Shown: positions 10,980 through 21,700 of the stretch, piece after piece
How positions within the stretch are numbered: the stretch's first letter is position 1
How the letters are laid out: the number at the start of each line of letters is the position of its first letter
Assembly (NCBI GenBank): GCA_963971575.1
Contig: OZ020625.1
Span: forward strand, 30,638,537-30,702,536
DNA length: 64,000 bases
Reading direction: 5' to 3'
Source: Liopterus haemorrhoidalis
Taxonomy: Eukaryota > Arthropoda > Insecta > Coleoptera > Dytiscidae
Position numbers and translations under genes: made by a program
The notes under the pieces: generated by a model
What the model was told of the DNA's origin: nothing
Databases searched by the model: none
What the model saw: the letters and a program-made list of their open reading frames with translations, nothing else

Positions 10980-11605
10980 GGGGTTTTGTAGGTATAACCA
11001 AAATACCTTTATACCGTCATTTTGTCATCTGTCTGTTCGGTAAAAATTGTAGCCAAACAGCTAAACCTAGAGAGTTGAAATTTGGCATGCTTATACAACT
11101 CTTTGACCCGCACATAGGAAAAATACTAAAACATCTAAAAAACATATCCCCCTAAAAATATAAACAAATATCTGCTCATCGAAAAAAAAAAAAAAAATTA
11201 AATTAGTGAGTAGGGTATCAAATGAAAGCCCTTAGTACGTGGATTGACGATCAAAATTTTATTTTTGCAAAATAAATTATTTTGAGGCGATTTTTGCCAA
11301 AATTGTGAAAAAAAATTGTCCCACACCCTGTAGCCCAGATGGTTTAAACTAAAAATCTGAAAAAAATTTAAGTAATGTACATTTGTGTGAACCGGAATAG
11401 TACAACAGGAATTTTTGATCAGATTATGTTTTCGGAAAATAACGCATTTTTTGTGTTTTTAATATGTTAAATATTTAATTCGTTATGTAACACAGTAGAT
11501 AAGTAAGCGCTCGTAGCGTAGTGCGTTGTGTCGTCGCTTCGTAATTTGCAAACTAGATTTCGATTCCTGTCAAATTTAATTTTTCTGTTTTTTTTTTTTT
11601 TTGTT
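10980..11605 (+). mobile_element. Composite repeat with tRNA-like core, copy 2 (truncated)
   Basis: It begins GGGTTTTGTAGGTATAACC and continues through the shared frame (CTAGAGAGTTGAAATTTGGC, then CCCACACCCTGTAGCCCAGA) to a tRNA-like core at about 11503-11570. The core has an A-box-like TAGCGTAGTGCG and a B-box-like TTTCGATTCC. A T-run follows at 11588-11602. The head part present in other copies is missing. Confidence 0.6.
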
Positions 11606-11639
11606 GAGGGGGGCAAAATTATTTAAATTATGAATAAGG

Positions 11640-12125
11640 TTTATCTTAAGGTTAATCTAAATTTCAAGTGATGATCTTTAAAAAAAAGGTCCTCGCTTCA
11701 GTAATACAAAGTGATGACTTAAAAAAAAATACAAGTGACGACCTAAAAAAAAGCCCTCGTCTCTATTTTAAAAATTTTCTATTGTGTTTGTGTGTTTTTA
11801 TTTTTATTTCCTTCCTTCTTAGCCCCCCCCCCCTAAAAGTTGCTCTGGCCCCCAGTTTGTCCCCCCTAGAATTGCTTGGAAAAAAATATATTTTAGAAGT
11901 GAGGACCTTTTTTTTAGGTCATGTATTTTCATATGTAAACGATTAAAAAAAAAAACCTGCCCCCCCCCCAATTTTAATCAATTTTTTTTTTAATCAATTT
12001 GGGAGGTGAGAACTTTTTTTTGTTTTTTTGCTTTTCACTTGGATTTGGGAGGTGAGGACCTTTTTTTTGCTCTTCACTTGAATTTGAGAGGTGAGGACCT
12101 TTTTTTTGCTCTTCACTTTGAACGC
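11640..12125. repeat. Minisatellite with GTGAGGACC and A/T-run units
   Basis: Short irregular units combine AAGTGATGA, a run of A, and GGTCCTCACTT, or the inverse (GGTGAGGACCTTTTTTTTGC). The same units occur inside the elements at 15791-16870 and 46234-47304 and just left of 2211, so this is a shared dispersed motif. Confidence 0.65.
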
Positions 12126-12830
12126 CTCTAGGTTGAGGGCCCGTAAACCAAAAATGTCTTGGTCCCGGCGAAGGCTTGATCCGTCACTGAGCGTCCCCTA
12201 ATATATTTTGGGTGTTTGCTTTTTGGCACCTGTGCCCCTAATGAGATAATGTACAACAGCATCTAACCCCTAACGAATTCAAGCCCAAACCTCAAAAAAG
12301 CGCAAAAGTTGCTAATTTCAAATCTTTAACGAGATAAGGCGCAAAAACTGACGCTTAAAGCTAACGAAATAAGGTGTACGAGGTACAAGAGCAACCAAGC
12401 TAATGAGTTCAAATATAATTGTCAATGTCAATAAATAAAAAAGCTTTGTCGACAGATTGTGTCAACAAAATAACATTCCAAAAATTTTCTAAATTCTTTC
12501 ACTAACCTAAATAATATTCCAAAAAATAGGTGTCCTACTTCATTCTAAACACTTTGTTACACACAACACTTAAAATCACCCACTAAATTAATTTCACAAA
12601 TAACTAATTCGACATTAATTTAACTACAGATTAACATGTAATCACTACTAGAGAAGAATTAATACTGGCGGAATCTGGGACAAGTTGTCCCAAACAACGG
12701 ACAACATCGGGTGACCTCGGCTAACATCGGAATTACACCAACAAAAGAACTGGGAAATTTAAAATATTATAATCTCAAAAATTTTAGCCTTTGGGCATCG
12801 AGGTTAAAATTATATACTAAAAAATTGTCT
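12126..12830. other. Intergenic, no gene recognised
   Basis: Non-coding. It contains remnants with GGTCCCGGCGAAGGCTTGAT and otherwise unremarkable AT-rich sequence. Confidence 0.35.
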
Positions 12831-13220
12831 TGAAGTGTGAATTTTCACACATTTCAGGGTTTTGCAGGTATTTTTTTAATGATGATTATTTGGGATGCCA
12901 AAACAAATTTCATGTTAAAATATTTTTTTATGAATTTTAATTCGAATGCCTAATACCATTATTTAGGTTTCTAAATATGTGCAGTATTTTTTTTACATAG
13001 CAAGGTTCATTAAGATTTTGAAAATTGCGCCTATGGCTTCTATTGGTTGCTTAAATCATTAGCCCCTCCCTCTGATTTCGTATACATTCAAACATAGAAT
13101 TAAATTATAATTTCAACACTTCCCACTGGTTATTAAATTTACACATTTAAAAATTAAATGCAACTTTTACCAAAATATAACTAGAATTTTCTCAAAATAA
13201 TTTAAAAATAAAAATGAAAA
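12831..13220 (-). mobile_element. Composite repeat head fragment (copy 3a)
   Basis: Head motifs (GAATTTTCACACATTTCAGG, GCAGGTAT) and the following body match the head side of copy 1, ending at an A-rich run. No tRNA-like core is present. It lies in tandem with copy 3b. Confidence 0.6.
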
Positions 13221-13224
13221 AAAA

Positions 13225-14797
13225 TTGATGTGAATTGTGAATTTTCACACATTTTTTGTTTTGCAGGTATTTAGTAAGTGAATGATGATAGTTTTGGATG
13301 CGAAAACAAATTTTATATTAATATATTTTTTTTGTTAATTTTAATTCGAACGCCTAATATCATTATTTAGGTTACTAAATATGTGCAGTATTTTTTTTTT
13401 TATATAGCAAGGTTCATTAAGAATTTTATAATTTGCGCCTATGGCTTCCATTGGTTGTTATAAGTTCCGCCCCTCTGATTTCGTGTACATTGAAACAGAA
13501 TTAAATTATAATTTAAACAAAATCCACTGGTTATTAAATTTACGCTTTTAAAAATTAAATGCAACATTTGCCAAAATATAACTAGAATTTTGAAAAAATA
13601 ATTTAAACAATTTAAAAATATAAAAACAAAAAAAAATAATATTGTCTCTTCTCGCAGGGTTCGATCCCTTTCGGATCGAGTTACTTGGGTGAAAACCTAG
13701 CGACAAAACCACTACACCAGCATACACGTTCCAGTGTAGCGTGTTACAAAGCTATAACTTGTGTACATTATTAGCCAAAAATCACAAAAAATGCGTTTTT
13801 TTCTAAAAACGTAATCTGATCAAAAATTCTTGTTGTACTATTCCGGTTCACACCAATGTACATTACTTAGAATTTTTTCAGATTTTTAGTTTAAACCATC
13901 TGGGCTACAGGGTGTGGGACAAAAATTTTTTTGCACAATTTTGGCAAAAATCGCTTCAAAATAATAAGGCGTAAAAGATATATAATTTTGTAGGGAGTGA
14001 AATAATAATGTAAGGGTTCAAGGGTGAAGAATATGATGGGCGGGGTAAAACATCCCAAATTAGAACACCCTATATTTGAATGCATTAAATAGTAATTTAT
14101 CACTGTCAAAAAATGAAAGTTTTAATGCATTATTGAAGATACATTTTAGTGAAAGTCCGGTGAATCTTTAGCCTTAAGGCCTCTGTAACAATTTTGAAAG
14201 TATCAATTTTTTTAATTTTGAAGCATGATTTTTATATTCATATTTTTGAACACTCAAGGCTGAAATTAAAAAAATCAAAAAAACTACTTATTTTTTAGCG
14301 TGTGACTTCTCTCATTTCTTCCGTCTTTTATTTCCTCCTCCTTTGCCTCTCTCTTCCTTCCTGTTCTCAGTTCTGTCTTACCTCTCCGCATTCCTTCCTT
14401 CTTTCCTCGAGTATTCTCGCCATCTTTATCCCTTTCCTTCTTCACTCAACAGCTCCTTTATCTCTTCCTCTCATTTTATCATCTTTCCACATCTTTTTGT
14501 TAGGTGTTCCAAAGATTCTTCCTCCTCCCTACACATTCTGCATAGCCTATCCTATGGTTTTGCCCAATACCTGTTACTCCATTCTTCATTTCCTCATCTT
14601 AATCTGGCAATCCTCCTAACACTTTTTTAGATTTTTTAGTATTTTTTCTATGTGCGGGTCAAAGAGTTGTATAAGCATGCCAAATTTCAACTCTCTAGGT
14701 TTAGCTATTTGGCTACAATTTTTACCGAACAGACAGACAGACAGACAGACGACAAAATGACGGTATAAGGGCTTTTTTGTCATACCTACAAAACCCT
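13225..14797 (-). mobile_element. Composite repeat with tRNA-like core, copy 3b, interrupted
   Basis: The head starts at 13225 and the tail ends at 14797 (CATACCTACAAAACCCTA). The internal tRNA-like core at about 13650-13745 (minus strand, TGGTGTAGTGG with an ACTCGATCC-like B box) differs from the cores of copies 1, 2, 4 and 5. The body is interrupted around 14000-14625 by other sequence, including the 3' end of the LINE relic. Confidence 0.55.
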
Positions 14798-15475
14798 AAA
14801 AACTAAAAACTTACCGAAAATTATCCTTCCTTTTGAAAACAGCATTGTAAGTTGCGTCCGGGCATCCGATGTGTTGGCGGAAACCGGCCCGGCACTTGCC
14901 GATACCGAGTACAATCATCGGTAAAATCATTCGCACCTTTCCTCTCCTCCCTTATTCGTATTCCTACCGTCCTTATCTCTCTATACCTTTTCACATTCCT
15001 TGAATTGTCTATTCTTACTGTTCTTTCCTGCTCCTGTACCTCCTTGTTTCTCCTCCTCAATTCTTCTACTGTGTTTCTTCCTCCGTTTCTCTTTCGCTCA
15101 ACTTCCCTAGTGTCCATCCCACATCTCCAATAGTACTCTTTCCTTGTTTCTACCCATTCCGACAGTTTACCCTTTTGTTCTTCCTTCATTCTTTCTTCCC
15201 AGCATTCTCTTAATATCTTCCTTCTTTCGTCCCTTCTGATTTTCTCCTCATACTTCGTCGCCCTCGCCCCGGCTCCCACTCTCAGCTTTTCCCTCTTCAT
15301 TTCCTCTCTCACTATATATCCTGGTGTCGTTCTGTCTAATCCCATAATCCATCTCATGTACCCTTTCTACTATCTCCCATTTCTTCCATCCCCAGATCTC
15401 TACTCCGTACATGAGGATACTCTTCACTATCCCGTCAAATAATTTCATCCTCCACCGAATATCGTCGTCAAATCA
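14290..15475 (-). pseudogene. Non-LTR retrotransposon 3' relic
   Basis: The minus strand encodes the region after the reverse-transcriptase domain of a LINE type common in insects. LFDGIVKSILMYGVEIWGWK (about 15440-15380) is followed, after a frameshift, by MRWIMGLDRTTPGYIVREEM and a long Lys/Arg/Glu-rich helix (15357-14940). A C-terminal zinc-knuckle-like stretch, RLCRMCREEEESLEHL, lies at about 14560-14510. The two parts are separated by a composite-repeat piece (14630-14797). Stops and frameshifts mark it as dead. Confidence 0.7.
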
Positions 15476-15739
15476 ATATTATTTATCTATGAAATTGAAG
15501 TGAACTCAATATGTTTGAGTAGTCATAGTAACGCCTATCAGAATACAAACAAAACAGTAAGTGCTGACGCAAGATTAAAACAAAACAATTTGTCATTTGT
15601 TTAAACAAAAGACAGATAAAATATATAAATTTACTGTTGATGTGACGCAACAACACACACAACAAAAATTATAAAACGGTTTACTAAAGAAAACATCTTT
15701 AAACCTTTGCCTCTGGAGGTTAGATGACCCGCTTAACAT
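15476..15739 (+). promoter_or_regulatory. BBS1: Upstream region and 5' exon of BBS1 (inferred)
   Basis: Only the right edge is supported: a strong splice donor (GTAAGTAAG) begins at 15740. The exon ends in AACAT, whose AT joins the G at 16918 to make ATG. An in-frame TAA lies about 60 bases upstream, with no earlier in-frame ATG, so the rest is 5' UTR or promoter. The transcription start is not identifiable. Confidence 0.45.
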
Positions 15740-18700
15740 GTAAGTAAGAACATATTGCCTATACTTCAAGGGGTAGATTTTACTACAGTAGGTGTGTTCG
15801 ATTTGCAAATTTGCAGTTACTGTTTACTGCCGCGTTAAAAAAATCTGTTCGTTTTGTTTCGCAGTAACTGCAAATCTGTTCGATTTGTCGTAATTTACTG
15901 CCAGTTTATGACGCTACTGCGAAAAAGTTACAGCTGCTTCTCTTGCGGATTATTTGTTACGGCTGTGTTTGTTTACCTTTTTGAGTTGGTACCATAGATA
16001 AAGAATAAATGGTTGGTACTTTGTTTTTGACTTTTTGACAGGAATGTGGCTAGCATATTTGTTTTGATATTTACACTATATTATTTGATGGCTAATGTCT
16101 TACAAATTCTTTTTTTGAATATCCTGGGATAATAGTTTCTACAAAATTTTTCAGTTTTTCTATCCTGGGGCATTTTGTAAACCTCGCAAATACAGTTCAT
16201 AACTTCATCATCCGAACTCGAAAAATCTAAATCTGAATCAGATGATTCTGGATTTGATAATATTTCAAGATCCATTAAATATATCTAATATTTTTCACCC
16301 TTTCGACACTAGGATGACCAGATTTTTTTCACAGAAAAAGAGTTTACTAAAAAAAAAGGTTACACTCCAAAAATTCAAATAATGAGCAAAAACCAGAGGT
16401 CCTCATTCAAAAATACTAGTGACGTGCAAAAAAAACAAAGGTCTTCACTCCCAAAATAGAAGTGATGAGCAAAAAAAAAGGTCCTCACTTCTAAACTAGA
16501 AGTAATAAAAATAAGTGACCATCAAAAAAGAGTATATTCAGGGTTTTTTTTATAAAAAGTAAGAGTATAGAAAATATTACTCAAAAAAGAGTATAATACT
16601 CTTAAAAAGAGTACGTCTGGTCACCCTATTCGACACACATGATAATCTCCGAACCAAATCGTAAAAAGATTCTTAACCTGTAAAGTTATCTGACATCTGT
16701 CTGACATTTAACATTTACGTCAGACGTACTTCTTATTCTTTACGCATAAACAAATCGAATAGAAAATAAAAATCGCTGTATGTAACCAGTTTTTAGTAGT
16801 AAACTGCTAACTGCAGCGTTTTACTGCTAGCGTTTAGCAGTATAACGCGAAGGTGCAAATCGAACATACCTATTGCTTATACTTCAAGGGGTAAATTTTA
16901 CTAATTTTGTTTTTTAGGGAGAAATTTTTGACTAGATGGCTCAATGCTCATCAAGACACTACTGCCAACTTGAAAACCTTTTCGCAGTGCATGACTTTTT
17001 GCGATGTTTCTGGAACTGGTGACCATAGACTTGTGTTGGCACACCTGAATCTAAATTCTAATGAGCGTAGTAGGCTCAAAATTTATAGGGGCACCACTCT
17101 AAGTTCTGATCAACCCTTACCAGACGTCCCAAGTGGGGTTGTTAGTTTTTATACTGACAGTCACGAACCCAGGCTACCAGGTAAATTTTAGATGTTAACT
17201 TATACGTAACACTTTTCAAAATTATTATTAACTAGTGGTCTATGGGCCGTCAGCGACCCAATAAATATTTTCCAAGGACCCGCGACACCCGAAAGAAAGA
17301 TTTTAAAAAAATCACCTGTGGCCACCACAAGACCAACCGCCATCATAAAGTACTTGTTTAATTTTAGCTGTTTTATCAAAAAATGTCTCAATTAAAAGTT
17401 GTTAGTTATTGCTTTTATAGCAGCTTTTGTTAAATTTTTTGAAATATTTCTCTGTTGTGAAATATTCGCAAAAATCTTAAAACCGACATAAGTAAACTCC
17501 CATTTCTAGTTAACCGATTTTTACCAAAAGTTGACCAACTCGTGCCATTGATGTCAAAAGCTTAAATATGAAGTTTCATAAAAATCATTTTAGCCGAATT
17601 TGCTCTGCACGTGTACACGGACCGATGGAAAGACCGACAGACGGATATCATACTAAAAATAGTCAAAACGTTATGTAGGGACCTAAATTCGTGGAGATCC
17701 ATCGAAATCTCGAAATGTCAAAATCTGTATAATCACAATACTTCCCTTATATATGTTGGCGGTCGGTAAAAAGCAAACTCCGGTACTTAAACAATGGTGT
17801 TCCTCAAGGATCGGTTCTTAGTCCTCTTATACTTAATATCTACACAAACGATATCCCTCTTACAGAAGCAGAAAAGTTCATTTAAACTGATGATATTGCA
17901 TTAGCAATACAACATAAAACTTTCGATGCTGCAGAAAATATATTAACTGAAGATCTGAGTTTACTAAAACTTACTTTCAAAATTGGGGCTTACAGCCAAA
18001 CTCCACAAAAACTAAAGCAACTTGTTTGCACCAAGATAATAAGGAAGCTAACACTTAACTGTCACTAAATTTAAACCATTTTGTTGAACTTAATTAAGTT
18101 TTAATTTTTAATATTTGTTTTAGCTGTAGCCGTTTCTTGTGGACCCCATATTTTACTTTTCAAAAACAATAAGCCCTTATATAAGTTCACTTGTCCTTCT
18201 TTGCCAGTCAGTCCTTTGGAGATTGATATTTGGCATCAGTTGACTGCCGACGTCCATAAGGATCTGAAATTCCTTTTGGATTCTTTGCAGGATGTTCCAT
18301 ATGGAGACCTCAGCGCCAGGACTCAAAAATTATTGAATCTACCAAAAGAACAGGTATCAGATATGTGAATAACAAAGAAATATACAGTACCTAGACAAAA
18401 TACAAGGTGTCTCAAAAGAAATTTTATATTTATTTAGCTTACTGCGTGAACGCAATGTATCCGAGGGGCGCGGGGGTTATGTCAATCGGTAGCCTGGCTC
18501 GTGGGAATTCAGTCGCTATGGAGTGTTTCTCGGGAGCAGACCGCGCGTTATGCGTGCGAGAGTTTTACAAAAACGGTGATTCGGCGACTCGAGCGCGTAG
18601 AAAATTCTACAGTATTCGAGGTTTTCGCCACTTAAATGATGCGCCAAGCATTCCTCTCATTCGACATTGGGTTAAAAAGTTTGAAGAGACTGGTACAACG

Positions 18701-21700
18701 CTGGATAAATCAAAATCCGGGCGACCTAGGTCATCAAGAACGGTAGAAAACGTGGAGAATGTTAATCAGTCTGTTCGTGACGACCCGAACATTTCAATTC
18801 GGAAGCGCGCAAGTGCTTTAAATGTGCATAGCTCATCATTACATCGCATTATGCACAAAGACCTACAGCTGCACCCCTACAAAATTCAATTGGTGCAAGA
18901 ATTAAAGCCCCAAGATGCCAGTCAGAGGCTTAATTTCGTAAATCAGGTGGTTGAGCGATTTTCAACGTTTACCAACATTTTGTTTTCGGATAAAGCTCAT
19001 TTTCATCTTAATGGCCACGTAAATAAGCAGAAATGCCGCTACTGGAGTGCAACGAATCCGAAACGCAAACATCAGAAACCCTTACATTCGCCTAAAGTGA
19101 CCGTATGGGCTGCGATGTCGGCGCGAGGAATTATCGGCCCTTACTTTTTTGAAGACGAAAGGGGGCGTGCAGTTACAGTGAATTCAGAGCGTTATGTGGA
19201 GATGTTAGACAACTTCTTGGTACCTGAACTGCAAAACTTTCCTGGCTATAACCAAAGAACATGGTTCCAACAGGACGGAGCAACTTCACACACGTCCAAT
19301 ATGTCTCTGCCACGTGTTCGTGAAATTTTCTCAGGCAAATTGATCTCCCGGAGAGGTGACATAAATTGGCCTCCACGCAGTCCAGATTTAACCCCTATGG
19401 ACTTTTTCCTATGGGGTTATCTTAAATCTAAAGTTTACGCCAATAAACCGACTTCACTGGCGCATTTGAAAGAAAATATCCGTCACGAAATGGCAGCCAT
19501 CCCTGACTCCACCTGCCGAGACGTCATAAGTAATTTTACTGTTCGATTAAATGAGTGCCGAGAACGCGAGGGTCTACATTTAGACGATATTATTTTTAAG
19601 AAATAAATCCCCAAAAAGTGTATTTTAATAATTAATAAACATTTTTTCTATATACGGCTTACTTTTTTTTTAATCGATCCACTAAATATAAAATTTCTTT
19701 TGAGACACCTGGTATTATAACCACTTACAAAAACAACTGTTTATTAAAAATGCCGACATATAATCATATGCTACTTTATTTATTTCTTTAACATATCGTG
19801 TATTTATTAAAACATAAGCTATTTTAAACATCTTCAACTCTGTATTTTTATTCCGAGACTGATTTGCAACAACAAAAAGTACCGATTTTGTCCTGGCCAG
19901 GTAATTCGCCGGATATCAATCCTATCGAAAATGTTTGGAACGTCCTGAATAGACTTGTTTATGATTTAAATAATACAAATAAACAAGTTTTAATAGATAA
20001 TATAAAAAAAGTATGGCATGGCTCTCCAGAATTTGAAAATTGTGTTAGGGCATGTATTGAGAGTATGCCTCGAAGAATTGCGGCAGTAATAAAAGCAAAG
20101 GGGGCAACACAAAATATTAAAAAACATTTTATAAATGTACTAAAATAATTTGAAATAATAAAATACAAAATAAAAATAAAATTGGTATATTACTATTTTG
20201 TTGATTTTATGCAAAACAATGAATTTTTAAAAAATCATAAGTGGTTATAATATTTTGTCTAAGTACTGTATTTAATTTTTATGTAATTATTATTTTATGT
20301 TTTTTATGCTAAATAAATATATTATTAGTATTTTAACTATTGTTAGGTGCAAGAATATATAGACAGATATTCTACTAGCCCAGATCCGTCCAAGACGAGT
20401 ATAATAACTTGTATGGGGACTTTGAACAAAAATAGCCTTAACAAGGATGCGGTTGCCTGTTTGGTTTGTGCTACAGAAGTTGGGCAAGTTTATATTTTAG
20501 ATCCTCAAGGATTCAGCATCCTTCATCAGGTAAAATATTTTAATTCAATGTTCCCCTACTAAAACTGTCCCCTCCTAAAATTGTTCTCCTAAAACTACCC
20601 CTCTTAAAACTGTCCACTCTCCTAAAACCACACTATAGGGGAAAAATTTTAAGATCGTAGCGCCACGCGGATTTTTTTGAAACCATTCTAAATCAGATAC
20701 CATTTGACATTTACTAGTAAATAATAGCGAAAAGTGTATCAAAAAACGACAAAAAATAAATAATTGTATGCGATTTTCTGATTTTGTTTTAAAATTTTAT
20801 AATCAAGTAAGTATACACACGTACTGTGAGGACATTTTTTTTAAGTGACATTACTTGTAAACATCTTAAATACTACATTTTGTAATTTGGTTTTAAGTTA
20901 TGGCGGCACAGTTTTCCATTGTCGATTATTTTAATTATATTGGGGGTTTAAATAATAAATCCCGTGTTGTATACGAAAGGGTAGAAATCTACAATGCTGG
21001 GCATATAATATTGTGTGGGGTCACTGAGAAAAACAGAGAGTTCATAAAGATTTATACAGACTTGTGCATTATAATCAAACCCATACACAATAACAGGAAT
21101 TTTCAAGATATGCGATAATAAATACAAAATTGAAAATATTTTTTGTAGTCACTATCATTAAAATGTAATGAGCAAACTTTCATATAAGGGCCCACTTTTT
21201 TTTCCATTTTTTAAATTGTTTATCTAAACATCGCGTCGATTCCTAACCTCTTGCTTTCCCAATTTTGTTTCGAACCGTACGGTGTCTGGTATTGGTGGAA
21301 ACAAATGAAACGATATTTCCGGGTTTCTTCTTTTCAATGAATTGCACATAGGCACACAACAATATGTATTATACATTTTTCAATGATTATAATAAAACTT
21401 TAAAAACAAACTTCATACAAAACCAATACACAAAACGAAATGTTATCTGTAGTACACAAGTTCATGAAACGCTCACCAGATGGTAGGGTGCTTAGCTGCA
21501 AATCCCTATATCTAGTAATTTCACTCGACCGTTTTTCTGTACCAGATTTTTCATGCGCATGTGTGAATCCTGGTTAGGTCGCGCAGTTTTGCGAAGTGAA
21601 TAAATTAAAAAATATTAAATAATATTTTATATTTAAGTAATTTTCCTACTTTATTATTATACTACTTTCAATAGTTTTTGTATAATATTTTTTAAATTCA

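Larger units (their letters stand above)
18385..20268 (+). mobile_element. Tc1-like element, internally deleted, split by a second transposon
   Basis: The ends are CAGTACCTAGACAAAATA (18385-18402, continuing at 19715 as TTATAACCACTTAC) and, inverted, GTGGTTATAATATTTTGTCT through AAGTACTG (20241-20268). TA flanks both sides. The left terminal repeat is cut in two by the mariner-like element at 18403-19712. Without that insertion the element is about 572 bp. The only coding remnant is the transposase C-terminus at about 19852-20148 (WPGNSPDINPIENVW, which includes the third catalytic Glu region). Confidence 0.88.

Noticed and set aside
14302..14619. 105-codon Ser/Leu/Phe-rich frame on the plus strand
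   Set aside because: It is the antisense of the LINE zinc-knuckle and Glu/Lys/Arg-rich tail on the minus strand.
15593..15808. 71-codon minus-strand frame upstream of BBS1
   Set aside because: It overlaps the inferred BBS1 5' exon and a transposon flank and has no recognised homology.
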